A DNA stretch of 64,000 bases from Pseudomonadota bacterium (GCA_013112535.1 JABFGI010000006.1:1-64000); one strand, 5' to 3'. Positions 41,652-51,502 are shown, counted from the stretch's first letter. Notes: generated by a model from the letters alone, not told the origin. Translations and numbers: made by a program.

Positions 41652-42671
41652 TTAAAGAAAACTAATTACAGCTTTTGTATATTCTTTAGTATTTGCTGAT
41701 CCTCGTAGATCACCCGTACGTGTTTCAGGTTTTTCCAGAGCTTTATGAATAGCTCCCCTTAATCGATCGCCTAATGGTTTTTCATTAACGTGATCCAGCA
41801 TCATGGCTGCGGCAAGTAAAAGGGCTGTTGGGTTTGCTATACCCTTTCCTGCAATATCAGGTGCGGTGCCATGTACGGCTTCAAAGATGGCCGCGTCTTT
41901 GCCTATGTTGCCACCGGGTGCGAGGCCTAAACCGCCAATTAAACCAGCTATTTCATCTGAAAGAATATCACCGAACATATTGGTAGTTAGTATCATATCG
42001 AATTGTGATGGGTTGGTAACTAATTGCATTGCGGTGTTATCAACAATTCGATCTTCAATTTCGAGTTGTCCGTCATATCTCTTACCGACTTCTCGTGCTG
42101 TTTCCAGAAATAGCCCTGTTAGTTTTTTCAGGATATTTGCTTTATGTACTATCGTTACTTTTTTCCGGTTGTTCTTAATAGCGTAATCAAAGGTATATTC
42201 AGCAATACGACGGCAGCCAGCGCGGGTAATGATGCCCGATGCTTCAGCAACCGCCCTTGGGTCATCATCAATTGGGATATAATGTTCGACACCGACATAT
42301 AGTCCTTCAGTATTTTCGCGAATTAAAACAATATCTGTTTTGTCATAACGACGACGATCATGAAGATAGGATACAGCTGGGCGTACATTCGCATAGAGCT
42401 TAAATTCTTCCCGTAAACGAACATTTGCTGAACGAAAGCCATCACCAATTGGGGTTCCAAGTGGCGCTTTTAACGCGAGTCGTGTTTTACGAATGTTGTC
42501 GAGCATATCTTGAGGCAACGGATCACCTGATTCTTCAAATGCCTGTAAGCCTGCTCTGTAACGATGCCATTCAAAATTAGCGCCGAGTGCTTCAAGAATT
42601 TCTACGGTTGAATCAAGTATTTCTGGTCCGATACCGTCGCCTTCAATTAGTGTTGCTGGTGTAGTTTTAAT
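41652..42671 (-). CDS. NAD-type isocitrate dehydrogenase with probable ATT start codon
   Basis: A 339-aa enzyme of the isocitrate/isopropylmalate dehydrogenase family, oxidising isocitrate to 2-oxoglutarate in the TCA cycle. The N-terminus reads KTTPATLIEGDGIGPEILDS, then PLGTPIGDGFRSANVRLREE, YANVRP, IVLIRENTEGLYVGVEHYIP, HKANILKKLTGLF, TTNMFGDILSDEIAGLIGGL and EAVHGTAPDIAGKGIANPTA. This resembles the short NAD-dependent IDH form. The conserved start lies upstream of the first ATG, GTG or TTG. In frame between the preceding stop (TAA) and the conserved residues there is no ATG, GTG or TTG. An ATT at 42671-42669 has GGGAG seven bases upstream and precedes the family N-terminus by the usual distance. 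Isopropylmalate or homoisocitrate dehydrogenase is less likely. Confidence 0.82.
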   Translation of the reverse strand: MKTTPATLIEGDGIGPEILDSTVEILEALGANFEWHRYRAGLQAFEESGDPLPQDMLDNIRKTRLALKAPLGTPIGDGFRSANVRLREEFKLYANVRPAVSYLHDRRRYDKTDIVLIRENTEGLYVGVEHYIPIDDDPRAVAEASGIITRAGCRRIAEYTFDYAIKNNRKKVTIVHKANILKKLTGLFLETAREVGKRYDGQLEIEDRIVDNTAMQLVTNPSQFDMILTTNMFGDILSDEIAGLIGGLGLAPGGNIGKDAAIFEAVHGTAPDIAGKGIANPTALLLAAAMMLDHVNEKPLGDRLRGAIHKALEKPETRTGDLRGSANTKEYTKAVISFL

Positions 42672-42750
42672 GTCTGCTCTCCCTAAAATGAACTTTAATT
42701 TCTGAAATTCCTGTGGACCAAGAAATGTGAAATTATTTAATTAAATTTTT

Positions 42751-44880
42751 TTACAGGTTGTTATTTAGTATAACTTTTTTTTCCGTTTTAACTGTTCTGG
42801 TATCTATTTTTTTATTTGCTGGCGGTTTGATTAAATCATTAAGTATTTCCGCTGTTTCGTTTAATAAAATATCAATTGCTTCATCCTCCTCGTCTTCTGA
42901 TGTAGAAAGGTCGATGTCCTCATCATCTTTTAATGGTGGGAGTCCTTTTTCAGCACGCATTGCATTTTGTATGTCTTTCTTTGCGGCTAGTATTTTTTCA
43001 CGTTCAGCTTTACGCTTGCTTTTAAGTAAAGGGATTTCTTTTCGATCACTGGCTTCGCGTTGTAAATAAATATCATCCATTAATAATTGGAATAATTTAT
43101 TTGTTTTTATTCTTTTTTCATGTTCTTTTTTTGCAATAATGAAACTGTCAACAGGTGCACTTGCCGGATAATATTTTGCAGCTTTTACCTGATCCCAGGG
43201 CAAGGCATTTTTATAAGCACGTTCACCTTGATCGGATGCATCTTCAGCTGTTGGAAAAATAATATCCGGGATTACCCCTTTGTGTTGATTGCTTCCTCCA
43301 CTAACACGAAAAAATTGCGCAATTGTTGTTTTTAATCGACCATGATCTTCATTACTTTCTTTTATGAAGCGATTCAGATCAATGACATTTTGTACGGTAC
43401 CTTTTCCAAAAGTTGGTTCGCCTACAATAATACCTCTGTGATAATCCTGGATTGCTCCGGCAAAAATCTCTGAAGCCGAAGCACTGTTTCGATCAACCAG
43501 AACAGCTAATGGACCCGGGTAACTTATACCTGGTTCAGGATCGTAATTAATATCAACTCGACCTGATGCATCTTTTGTTTGAACAACCGGACCTCTGTCA
43601 ATAAATAACCCGGTTAATTCCAATGCTTCGGATAATGAACCACCACCATTATTACGCAAGTCTATAATTAATCCATCAATATTATCTTTCAGCATTTCCT
43701 TGATCAATTTACGCACATCACGAGAAGTACTTTTGTAATCTTTTTTCCCTTCTGCCTGAGCTGCAAAATCAATATAAAAAGTAGGTAATTCTATAACACC
43801 AATGCGCGTATGACTTTCGGGTATATCAATAATACTGGAGCTTGCGTCCTGTTCTTCCAGTTTGATTTTTTCACGAGTCATTGTGATTATTTTAGAAGGA
43901 CCTTCAGGGCCTACACCTTTTGGCAAGATTTCAAGTTTAATAATTGTTCCTTTAGGACCACGGATCAGGTCAACAACATCATCCAGTCGCCAACCTATGA
44001 CATCAATAATTTCACCATCTTTATCCTGGCCGACACCAATTATTCGATCATCAGCGTCAAGTTCATCACTCAAGTCAGCAGGACCACCGGTAATAACTTT
44101 TACGACTTGTGTATAGTCATTATCACCGCGTAACACAGCGCCAATACCTTCTAACGATAAGCGCATGCTGATATCAAAGTTTTCAGAGGTGCGTGGTGAG
44201 AAATAAGCCGTATGCGGTTCTATCGATGTCGTGTAGGCATTAATAAACGATTGAAACACATCATTTGAATTAAGTTGAAAAGTACTGCTACGAATTCTTT
44301 CGTACCTGGCGGTTAAGGTTTTTTTTATTTCGTCAGGTTCTTTTTTAGTCAGCTGTAAATTTAATACATCATTTTTAACGCGCTTACGCCACAATGTATC
44401 CAATTCAGCGCTACTTGAAAACCAGTCATCTTCACGACGATCAAATCGATAAGATTCATCCACATCAAAATTAAAATTCTGATTTAATGTATTAATTGCG
44501 TAATTAATTCTTTCATCAACACGTTGTCGATAACGTTTAAAAATTTCAAAAGCAGGACTTAAGTCTGATCGCATTATGGCATCATCAATTTTAAAACGAT
44601 AACGCTCAAATTCCTGAATATCAGACTTTAGGAAATAAGCTTTGTTTTGATCCAGGTTTTCCAGATAGTGCTTATAGATTGAACTGGAAAGGCTGTCATC
44701 TAATTCTGTTTTTTTATAATGATAGGTTGTTAAAATATGAGTTATTAATTCGCTGGCTCTGATGTGTTTGCTCTGCGGTTCCAGTTCAGCAACAGAAACA
44801 GTGCGGACATCAGCACTGGCACTTGTAAAAATTACGAGTAGTGCAGTCGTAAGTAAGTTTTTTAATTTAGTATTTATCAA
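42751..44880 (-). CDS. prc: Carboxy-terminal processing protease (tail-specific protease)
   Basis: A 709-aa periplasmic S41 protease, close in length to E. coli Prc/Tsp. It degrades SsrA-like or nonpolar-tailed proteins and processes cell-wall hydrolase regulators. The signal peptide ends near TSASA. A helical N-terminal domain is followed by PDZ (GIGAVLRGDNDYTQVVKVIT GGPAD). The protease core has VIELPTFYIDF, DLRNNGGGSLSEALELTGLF, the nucleophile Ser in DRNSASASEIFAGAIQD and the base Lys in TFGKGTVQ. The DUF3340-type C-terminal domain is present (KLKTTIAQFF... KERE-rich). It is a single gene. Confidence 0.93.
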   Translation of the reverse strand: MINTKLKNLLTTALLVIFTSASADVRTVSVAELEPQSKHIRASELITHILTTYHYKKTELDDSLSSSIYKHYLENLDQNKAYFLKSDIQEFERYRFKIDDAIMRSDLSPAFEIFKRYRQRVDERINYAINTLNQNFNFDVDESYRFDRREDDWFSSSAELDTLWRKRVKNDVLNLQLTKKEPDEIKKTLTARYERIRSSTFQLNSNDVFQSFINAYTTSIEPHTAYFSPRTSENFDISMRLSLEGIGAVLRGDNDYTQVVKVITGGPADLSDELDADDRIIGVGQDKDGEIIDVIGWRLDDVVDLIRGPKGTIIKLEILPKGVGPEGPSKIITMTREKIKLEEQDASSSIIDIPESHTRIGVIELPTFYIDFAAQAEGKKDYKSTSRDVRKLIKEMLKDNIDGLIIDLRNNGGGSLSEALELTGLFIDRGPVVQTKDASGRVDINYDPEPGISYPGPLAVLVDRNSASASEIFAGAIQDYHRGIIVGEPTFGKGTVQNVIDLNRFIKESNEDHGRLKTTIAQFFRVSGGSNQHKGVIPDIIFPTAEDASDQGERAYKNALPWDQVKAAKYYPASAPVDSFIIAKKEHEKRIKTNKLFQLLMDDIYLQREASDRKEIPLLKSKRKAEREKILAAKKDIQNAMRAEKGLPPLKDDEDIDLSTSEDEEDEAIDILLNETAEILNDLIKPPANKKIDTRTVKTEKKVILNNNL

Positions 44881-45006
44881 GATAAGTAATGCTCAATTTA
44901 TTGATTTACTAGACTTTTTATCATATTTCCAGTTCATATATTAGCTATATTAGTATGATTTATCACTGATTGACTATCCCTGAATTAATTAACAAGCAAA
45001 ATCTGT

Positions 45007-45474
45007 TCAATTTTTATCTTTTTCCTGATTCTCGAGTGTTATTTTTTCTATCAAAGCTTCAATTTCATCACCTTTTTTAATATTGCCGCCAAGAAAACCT
45101 GGGGCTTCATGGTAGAAGTCCATCAGGTCATCAAGAATTTCCAGATTATTCGGATCCAGATTATTCGCAATTTCAAGGTATTTCAGTGTTTTTTTTGCAT
45201 AATCCATTGCTTTAAACCAGTTCACGTTTTCAGCTTCACGACCATAGCTAACCGCCAATATATGATTGTATTTAGCTACATCCGGAGCATGAGCAACAGC
45301 AATTTCAAGCTGTTTTATTGCTTCAATATAATTTTTGTTTTCGTAATGTTTCAGAGCAGAAAGATATAAACTTTCAGTGTCAATGCCGGGAGTTTCATTT
45401 GCCATGACTATTCCGTTTAGATGTAATAAACAGAATAGAAAGAAAGATATATTGAATGGAGTGATTTTATTCAT
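45007..45474 (-). CDS. Exported TPR-repeat protein
   Basis: A 155-aa protein with a signal peptide (NISFFLFCLLHLNGIVMA) and a TPR array: LYLSALKHYENKNYIEAIKQ, then LEIAVAHAPDVAKYNHIL, AMDYAKKTLKYLEIANNLDP and a final EILDDLMDFYHEAPGFLGG. The APGFLGG tail is found in several short TPR proteins near outer-membrane functions. The frame is open to 45522, but ATG 45474 gives the correct signal peptide. The function is unknown. Confidence 0.65.
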   Translation of the reverse strand: MNKITPFNISFFLFCLLHLNGIVMANETPGIDTESLYLSALKHYENKNYIEAIKQLEIAVAHAPDVAKYNHILAVSYGREAENVNWFKAMDYAKKTLKYLEIANNLDPNNLEILDDLMDFYHEAPGFLGGNIKKGDEIEALIEKITLENQEKDKN

Positions 45475-45574
45475 CAGTTTGTTAGAGACCTGTTTATATA
45501 ATTTGTTCTGATAAAATATCAATACTCTAAATGTTGCAGAATGATGATGAAGAAAGAAAAGCGTTTTTAAACAT

Positions 45575-45608
45575 ACTCCCTAATTTAAGGTATTTAAATA
45601 TAGGGAGT
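45575..45608 (-). terminator. Hairpin after/before the FKBP gene (terminator-like)
   Basis: ACTCCCTA (45575-45582) pairs exactly with TAGGGAGT (45601-45608) around an 18-base AT-rich loop. On the minus strand it lies 17 bp after the FKBP stop region and is followed by ATGTTTAAAAACG, not a clean T tract. It may be a weak terminator or a transcript-stabilising hairpin. Confidence 0.45.
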
Positions 45609-45624
45609 GATTAAAAATAAAGCG

Positions 45625-46296
45625 CTATTTGATTTCAAGCAGTTCTACATCAAACAGTAATGTTGAATTTGGTTTAATTGTTGCTCCAGCACCACGTTCA
45701 CCATATGCCAGGTTTGAAGGTATAACAATTTGCCATTTTGAACCGACAGGCATTAATTGCAACGCTTCCTGCCAGCCTTTTATAACCTGATTAACGCCAA
45801 ATTGTGCTGGCTCGCCACGGGCATATGAACTATCGAATTCAGTACCATCAATTAATGTTCCTCGATAATGAACTATGACTTGACTCGTTGCCTGAGGTTT
45901 TTCGCCTTTTCCAGTAGCTATCACTTTATATTGAAGACCGCTATCTAAAGAGACAACACCTTCCTTCTTTTTGTTCTCTGCTAAATATTTTTCACCTTCG
46001 GCTTTGTTGCTGGTTGCTTGAACGGCTAATTCCTGTTGTTCTTTTTTCTGATATTCAGCCAGTATTTGTTGCATTTCTTCCTTGTCGAGCTTAAGTTCCT
46101 GTTGATTCATGACATCTTCAACAGCTTGTAAAAAAGCGGCAGTATCAAGTTCCATACCTTGTCTGGAAATGCTTTGTCCAAAAAAGATACCCATTGAATA
46201 ACTTAACTTTTCAAGTTCAGATTCAACCTTTGCTGCATGCGCTGACATAAATGCAAAACTCAATAATAATACGAGCGCGGATTTCAATTTATTCAT
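45625..46296 (-). CDS. FKBP-type periplasmic peptidyl-prolyl isomerase (FkpA/Mip-like)
   Basis: A 223-aa exported PPIase. The signal peptide ends at MSAHA. The N-terminal helical dimerisation domain (KLSYSMGIFFGQSISRQGME ... KEEMQQILAEYQKKEQQE) is typical of FkpA and Mip. The C-terminal FKBP domain has VIVHYRGTLIDGTEFDSSYA, FGVNQVIKGWQEALQLMPVG, WQIVIPSNLAYGERGAG and LLFDVELLEI. It folds outer-membrane and periplasmic proteins. It is a single gene downstream of dusA. Confidence 0.92.
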   Translation of the reverse strand: MNKLKSALVLLLSFAFMSAHAAKVESELEKLSYSMGIFFGQSISRQGMELDTAAFLQAVEDVMNQQELKLDKEEMQQILAEYQKKEQQELAVQATSNKAEGEKYLAENKKKEGVVSLDSGLQYKVIATGKGEKPQATSQVIVHYRGTLIDGTEFDSSYARGEPAQFGVNQVIKGWQEALQLMPVGSKWQIVIPSNLAYGERGAGATIKPNSTLLFDVELLEIK

Positions 46297-46401
46297 AAAA
46301 ACCTCATGTTGTGTGAATATTATTTAGGTAGGACTTTATTCATGATCCCATAAAAGTCAGAGTTCGCCAAGTTACGATTAGTTCGCATAGTTATCATTTT
46401 T

Positions 46402-47394
46402 TTACAATTCTGTGTTTGAATATGAAATAGCTTCAATCACGTCATCGAGAAATTGGATATTATTTTTGTCTTTTGGAGTAGCTCGGGAAAGTAGTTGACG
46501 ATATTGTCGGGCTCCAGGTTGGCCTTGATATAGACCAATAATATGGCGACTTAAATTTTTGATACGTTCACCTTGTAATAGTTGTTTATCAACATAATCT
46601 CTATAACTTTTTAATATAGATGCTCGTAATGGAGCAGGGTTCTTGTTCTCAAAAAGAATATTATCTGCTTCTGCCAACATGAAAGGATTTTGATAAGCTG
46701 TCCTGCCAACCATCACACCATCAACATGATTAAGTTGTAATTTAATTTCAGACAGCTCAGTAAATCCGCCATTAATAGTAATATTCAAATCAGGAAAGTC
46801 CCGTTTAATCTTGTGAACACGCTCATAGTTTAATGGTGGTATTTCTCTGTTTTCTTTCGGGCTGAGACCACTTAATATGGCTTTTCGAGCGTGAATAATA
46901 AAAGTGTTGCATCCTGCTGCACGTGTTGTATTTATAAAATCATATAAAAAATCATACGAATCCAAATCATCAATACCAATTCGAGTTTTTATAGTGACAG
47001 GAATACTTATTATGCTTTGAATTTTATCAACACAATCAGCAACAAGGTTTTTGTTCGACATTAAGCAGGCACCAAACTGACCATTTTGAACTCGATCACT
47101 GGGACAACCAATATTTAGATTAACTTCATCGTATCCTTCGTTTTCAGAAATTTTTGCACACTCTGCCAAGTCTTCAGGGTTGCTACCGCCAAGTTGAATA
47201 GCAAGAGGGTGTTCAACATCGTTAAAAGAAAGAAACCGTTGTCGATCACCATGAATAAGAGCACCGGTTGTAATCATTTCCGTATAAAGTACAGCGTGTT
47301 TGGATAATAAACGCATAAAATATCTAAAATGCCTGTCCGTATGATCCATCATGGGGGCAATGGAGAGCCGTCTATCTATAGTGTTATTCACCAT
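46402..47394 (-). CDS. dusA: tRNA-dihydrouridine(20/20a) synthase A
   Basis: A 330-aa FMN enzyme that reduces uridine 20/20a in the tRNA D-loop. The opening RRLSIAPMMDHTDRHFRYFM is diagnostic for DusA. It is followed by ERVQN-type NLNIGCPSDRVQNGQFGACL with the catalytic Cys in FGACLM, VTIKTRIGIDDLDSYDFLYD, FIIHARKAILSGLSPKENRE and DGVMVGRTAYQNPFM. The length is as in E. coli. It starts 6 bp after mutH ends, on the same strand. Confidence 0.94.
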   Translation of the reverse strand: MVNNTIDRRLSIAPMMDHTDRHFRYFMRLLSKHAVLYTEMITTGALIHGDRQRFLSFNDVEHPLAIQLGGSNPEDLAECAKISENEGYDEVNLNIGCPSDRVQNGQFGACLMSNKNLVADCVDKIQSIISIPVTIKTRIGIDDLDSYDFLYDFINTTRAAGCNTFIIHARKAILSGLSPKENREIPPLNYERVHKIKRDFPDLNITINGGFTELSEIKLQLNHVDGVMVGRTAYQNPFMLAEADNILFENKNPAPLRASILKSYRDYVDKQLLQGERIKNLSRHIIGLYQGQPGARQYRQLLSRATPKDKNNIQFLDDVIEAISYSNTEL

Positions 47395-47400
47395 ATCTTT

Positions 47401-48063
47401 TCACGATGTAACTATAGAATGTGTAAAAGACGGACGTAAATAAAAGCCACGGGGTAGTGTAAACGTATTTAAAGAGGATTGATTTTTATCTATTGTGAGG
47501 CTACGTGCATTAGCCGCTTTAGGCCTGATTTGTAAATAACTTCCCATAGTAGAACTTATTTTGTCAATTTCGCCCAGCACAATCAGATCACAAAGTTCCT
47601 GCCAGTCCTGTTTTAATTGTCTTTCCTGTTTTGTATCGGGCTTCCATAAAACAGGTGTCCCTATCCGTCGTAAGGCAACAGGGATTGTTTTGCTTGCTTC
47701 GAATGGTATCCAGAGTACTTCAGTTAATTTATGTTTTACCAGTGAGTTATCCCATGAAGACAATGCAACAGGATCAAGTTGTACTACACAAATATAAGTA
47801 GATTCTTTTGGTTTGCCATTTTCATCAATGGGAATTGTTTTTAATTCAATATTTAAATTAATAAAGTCTGGTTTTGCTGCACTTGCCGCTTCTGCTCCCA
47901 AATAATGCTCAAGTAAGTTGCCAAACCATCCTTTTGCATGAACTAATGACTCTGGCACATCGACGTGCATTTTACTTGCAAGCTGTTGAATAGTTATTCC
48001 GGCTAGAGTATTTGCTCGCTTCATTAATTCTACTTTATTAATAGGTGGCAAAGTTTTCATCAT
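47401..48063 (-). CDS. mutH: DNA mismatch-repair endonuclease MutH
   Basis: A 220-aa protein that nicks the unmethylated strand at hemimethylated GATC after MutS/MutL recognition. Catalytic residues Asp66, Glu73 and Lys75 lie in PDFINLNIELKT. The family stretches KGWFGNLLEHYLGA, VVQLDPVALSSWDNSLVKHK, VLWIPFE and GSYLQIRPKAANA are present. Presence of MutH implies Dam methylation in this organism, though dam is not in the window. It lies between glnD and dusA on the same strand. Confidence 0.93.
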   Translation of the reverse strand: MMKTLPPINKVELMKRANTLAGITIQQLASKMHVDVPESLVHAKGWFGNLLEHYLGAEAASAAKPDFINLNIELKTIPIDENGKPKESTYICVVQLDPVALSSWDNSLVKHKLTEVLWIPFEASKTIPVALRRIGTPVLWKPDTKQERQLKQDWQELCDLIVLGEIDKISSTMGSYLQIRPKAANARSLTIDKNQSSLNTFTLPRGFYLRPSFTHSIVTS

Positions 48064-48079
48064 ATTTATGGGAAAACTC

Positions 48080-50725
48080 TTAAGACAACGCTTCTAAAAT
48101 AGATTTTTTTAAACATTCAAATTTTAATGGATCGTCTATTGCTTTATTGTCATCATTTTGTAAGTAAAATATATCTTCTACTCGTTCACCGTAGGTCGCT
48201 ATTTTAGCTCCCTGTAACTTAGCGCCGCATAAGTCCATTGCTATACTAATGCGAGATAATACACCAGGACGGTCAACTGTATTGACTTCCATAATAGAAC
48301 GATTATTTTTCTCATCTGTTTCAAATGTAATGCGGCTTGGAAAATTAAAGTTTTTCAGTTGACGGTTTTCAATCCATTTTCCCTGTTCGGGGAAGGCTTC
48401 GTTTAAATTCAGTCCATTTAGAATTTTTGTTCTTATTTCTTTACTTCGTTCTTCTGATTTAATCAAGCTGCCATCATTTTCAAAAACAACAAAAGTATCC
48501 AGAACAAAACTATTTTTATTGGTAATGATTCTTGCATCAAGTACGTTTAACCCCAGTTTTTCAAGTACTCTGCAGATCGTTGAGAAAATATTTTTTCTAT
48601 CCTTCATATATACAAATACAAGACTATTACCGCGGTTAGATTTTTTGTTAACCAGTACTAACGGATCAATTTTATTTTTATGTTTTAAAATACCTTCAGT
48701 TTGCCAGGCAATTAATTCAGCAGCATGTCTGAGAAAATAATCATCTTCGATATCTTTCCATAAATTTAAAATTTCTTTTTTTGTATGTTTTTCTAAATCA
48801 ATTAAAGCAAGCGTTTCTTTTTTTATGCTTTCTACCCAATCTTGTCTTGCTATAGGCTGATTCTGGTCATGTCTTAGAACGCGTAAAGTTCGATGATAAA
48901 GGTTTGTCAGCAGCATGCCTCTCCAGCTATTCCAGAGTTCCGGATTAGTGCCGCAGATATCTGCGACTGTTAGAACATGCAAGTAATTTAAACGCATTTG
49001 AGTTTGAACATGGTTAGCAAATTCCATAATGATATCCGGATCATCAATATCCTTGCGTTGGGCTGTTTTGCTCATGACCAGATGATTTTCAACCAGCCAT
49101 GCAACAAGTTCTGTATCGTAATCACTTAGTCCATGTAATTTACAAAAATTTTCGGCATCTTTTATTCCAAGTGTTGAATGATCCCCATCACGCCCTTTGG
49201 CAATATCATGGAATAAACCGGCAAGATAAAGTAGTTCAAGTTTTGGCAGTTTTTTAATTAAATCGTTACAGATAGGAAATTTGTCTTTATATTCATCTGT
49301 TCCAAATAGACGCATATTTTGAATGACAGCCAGTATGTGCTCATCAACTGTAAAAATATGGAATAGATCGAATTGCATTAAACCTTCGATTTTAGCAAAT
49401 GCAGGGAGGTAGGCGCCTAATATGCCATAACGATGCATCATTCTTAATTTATGTCCGACTAAATTAGGTTGTCTGATAATTTCTAAAAACAGGCTTCGGT
49501 TTCTTATGTCTTTTCTAAAGGTGCTGTCAATCAAATACAGGTGACTTCTTATTAACCGTATAGTGCTTGCCCTGACACCTTTTATTTTTGGGTCTTGCTG
49601 AATTAATAAAAATATTTCAAATAACGCAAACGGATATTTTTTAAAAGTATTTTTATTTGCAACTTCTATAAAGTCATTCCTTTTTTGAAAACGTGAATTA
49701 ATGACAACAATTTTTTCTTTGCGTTTTTTGTAAATTATTTCCTCTTCAAAATGTTGTAATAATATTTCATTTAAACGATTTATTTCTCGAATCGTTTTGA
49801 AATACAATTTCATGAATGCTTCAATATCTTTATTTTCCTTGCCTTTAAAGCCAAGTAAACCCGCAATTTTTTTCTGGTTTTCAAATAACAGGCGATCTTC
49901 TCGTCGACCAGTAGTCATATGTAAAGCAAAACGAATGCGCCATAAAAAATTACGGCTTGTTTTCAGGGTTTCATATTCATCACGTGTAAGAAACTTTTGT
50001 TTAACAAGATTTTTAATATCAATACTGTCAAACTGTCGCTCTGCTACCCAACCGATCATTTGTATGTCGCGTAAACCTCCGGGAGACTCTTTTATATTGG
50101 GTTCCAGTTTATTTGTAGAGTCACTGTATTTTTTGTGACGATTTTTTTGTTCTAATAATTTTTCTTCAAAAAACTTTTTAGCAGGCCATATTTTTTTAGG
50201 ACTGGTTACTTTATGCATTTCACTATGAAGTTTTTCATTACCGCAGATTAAACGCGATTCCATGATATTGGTGATAACGGTGATGTCATTTTTTGCTTCA
50301 AGTTTGCATTCTTTTACGGTTCTAACGCTATGTCCTACTTCCAGACCGAAGTCCCAGAGAAAAATAAGAAAGGATTGTATCTGTTGTTCAATATCTTTCT
50401 TTAATCGTGGTTTTTGCAGAACCATCAAGTCAATATCTGATGCAAGCATGAGCTCATTACGACCGTAACCACCAACAGCGACCAAACAAAGTTGATCAGA
50501 GTCTATAAATAGATCCCATGCGAAAGTCAGCAATTGGTCTATCAGACAACCTTGATTCTTGACAATAAGTTCAATGTCTTCGCCTGATTTGAATTGTTCA
50601 CTCAGGTAGTCATAACCTTGTGTAAGTGCTTTTTTAAATAAAGGTAGGGGAGTGTTTTCCTGTTTCAGTTTCTTAATAAAGCTGTTTTTATCAAACAAAT
50701 ATTTATCCGTGATTGTATTTTCCAT
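48080..50725 (-). CDS. glnD: Bifunctional [protein-PII] uridylyltransferase/uridylyl-removing enzyme
   Basis: An 881-aa nitrogen sensor that uridylylates PII at low glutamine and removes UMP at high glutamine. The nucleotidyltransferase motif AVGGYGRNELMLASDIDLMV is near residue ~90. GlnD-PII-UTase helices follow (NIKESPGGLRDIQMIGWVAE). The HD hydrolase motif is AGLFHDIAKGRDGDHSTLG. Two C-terminal ACT domains (VFVYMKDRKNIFSTICRVLE and MEVNTVDRPGVLSRISIAMD) bind glutamine. ATG 50725 is used; TTG 50731 directly abuts map. The length agrees with the family. It is co-directional with, and immediately downstream of, map. Confidence 0.95.
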   Translation of the reverse strand: MENTITDKYLFDKNSFIKKLKQENTPLPLFKKALTQGYDYLSEQFKSGEDIELIVKNQGCLIDQLLTFAWDLFIDSDQLCLVAVGGYGRNELMLASDIDLMVLQKPRLKKDIEQQIQSFLIFLWDFGLEVGHSVRTVKECKLEAKNDITVITNIMESRLICGNEKLHSEMHKVTSPKKIWPAKKFFEEKLLEQKNRHKKYSDSTNKLEPNIKESPGGLRDIQMIGWVAERQFDSIDIKNLVKQKFLTRDEYETLKTSRNFLWRIRFALHMTTGRREDRLLFENQKKIAGLLGFKGKENKDIEAFMKLYFKTIREINRLNEILLQHFEEEIIYKKRKEKIVVINSRFQKRNDFIEVANKNTFKKYPFALFEIFLLIQQDPKIKGVRASTIRLIRSHLYLIDSTFRKDIRNRSLFLEIIRQPNLVGHKLRMMHRYGILGAYLPAFAKIEGLMQFDLFHIFTVDEHILAVIQNMRLFGTDEYKDKFPICNDLIKKLPKLELLYLAGLFHDIAKGRDGDHSTLGIKDAENFCKLHGLSDYDTELVAWLVENHLVMSKTAQRKDIDDPDIIMEFANHVQTQMRLNYLHVLTVADICGTNPELWNSWRGMLLTNLYHRTLRVLRHDQNQPIARQDWVESIKKETLALIDLEKHTKKEILNLWKDIEDDYFLRHAAELIAWQTEGILKHKNKIDPLVLVNKKSNRGNSLVFVYMKDRKNIFSTICRVLEKLGLNVLDARIITNKNSFVLDTFVVFENDGSLIKSEERSKEIRTKILNGLNLNEAFPEQGKWIENRQLKNFNFPSRITFETDEKNNRSIMEVNTVDRPGVLSRISIAMDLCGAKLQGAKIATYGERVEDIFYLQNDDNKAIDDPLKFECLKKSILEALS

Positions 50726-50734
50726 AATCAAGCG

Positions 50735-51502
50735 TTAAAAATTTTCATCAGAACGTTTGGTTAATACTTCATGGCCATTATCAGTGACAAGTATAGTGTG
50801 TTCCCATTGTGCAGATAAACTTCTATCGCGAGTTACTACGGTCCATTCATCTGCGAGTAGTTTGACCTGACGTTTTCCTAAATTAATCATGGGTTCTATA
50901 GTAAATGTCATGCCGGCTTCTAACTTTAAACCTGTATTCGGTTTACCATAATGTAATATTTGTGGGTCTTCATGAAATTCCTTGCCAATACCATGGCCAC
51001 AATATTCGCGAACAACTGAACAGTTATTACTTTCAGCCAGGGATTGTATGCTATAGCCAATATCTCCCAAACTGACTCCGGGTTTGACCAGTTCTATACC
51101 TTTTTTCATGCAGTCATAGGTCAGGTCAACCAAACGTTTTGCACGAATCGAAGGTTCGCCAACAATAAACATCTTGCTGGTATCACCATGATAACCATCT
51201 TTGATAACGGTGATATCGATATTTATGATATCGCCATTTTTAAGTTTCTTGTCACTGGGTATACCATGGCAAACGACATGATTTATTGATGTGCAGATAG
51301 ATTTTGGAAAACCTTTGTAATTTAGCGGTGCGGGAATTGCTTTTTGTTCGTTTATAATATAATCGTGACAGATCTGGTCCAGTTTATCTGTAGTGATACC
51401 GCTTTGAACTTTAGGACCGATCATCTCTAATACCTCGGCTGCCAGACGTCCGGCCACGCGCATTTTTTCGATTTCATCGGGTGTTTTAATAGATACAGGC
51501 AT
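50735..51502 (-). CDS. map: Methionine aminopeptidase, type I
   Basis: A 255-aa metalloenzyme that removes the initiator methionine. It opens with ISIKTPDEIEKMR-like SIKTPDEIEKMRVAGRLAAE. Metal ligands are the Asp pair in NIDITVIKDGYHGDTSKMF, His in YCGHGIGKEFHEDPQI, and Glu in FTIEPMINLG and AQWEHTILVT. It is divergent from rpsB, the usual arrangement in gammaproteobacteria, and is followed by glnD with almost no gap. Confidence 0.95.
   Translation of the reverse strand: MPVSIKTPDEIEKMRVAGRLAAEVLEMIGPKVQSGITTDKLDQICHDYIINEQKAIPAPLNYKGFPKSICTSINHVVCHGIPSDKKLKNGDIINIDITVIKDGYHGDTSKMFIVGEPSIRAKRLVDLTYDCMKKGIELVKPGVSLGDIGYSIQSLAESNNCSVVREYCGHGIGKEFHEDPQILHYGKPNTGLKLEAGMTFTIEPMINLGKRQVKLLADEWTVVTRDRSLSAQWEHTILVTDNGHEVLTKRSDENF

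Noticed and set aside
42518..42671. Isocitrate dehydrogenase as a 5'-truncated pseudogene
   Set aside because: The frame continues upstream through the complete conserved N-terminus to a ribosome binding site before ATT, so the gene appears whole with a non-standard start.
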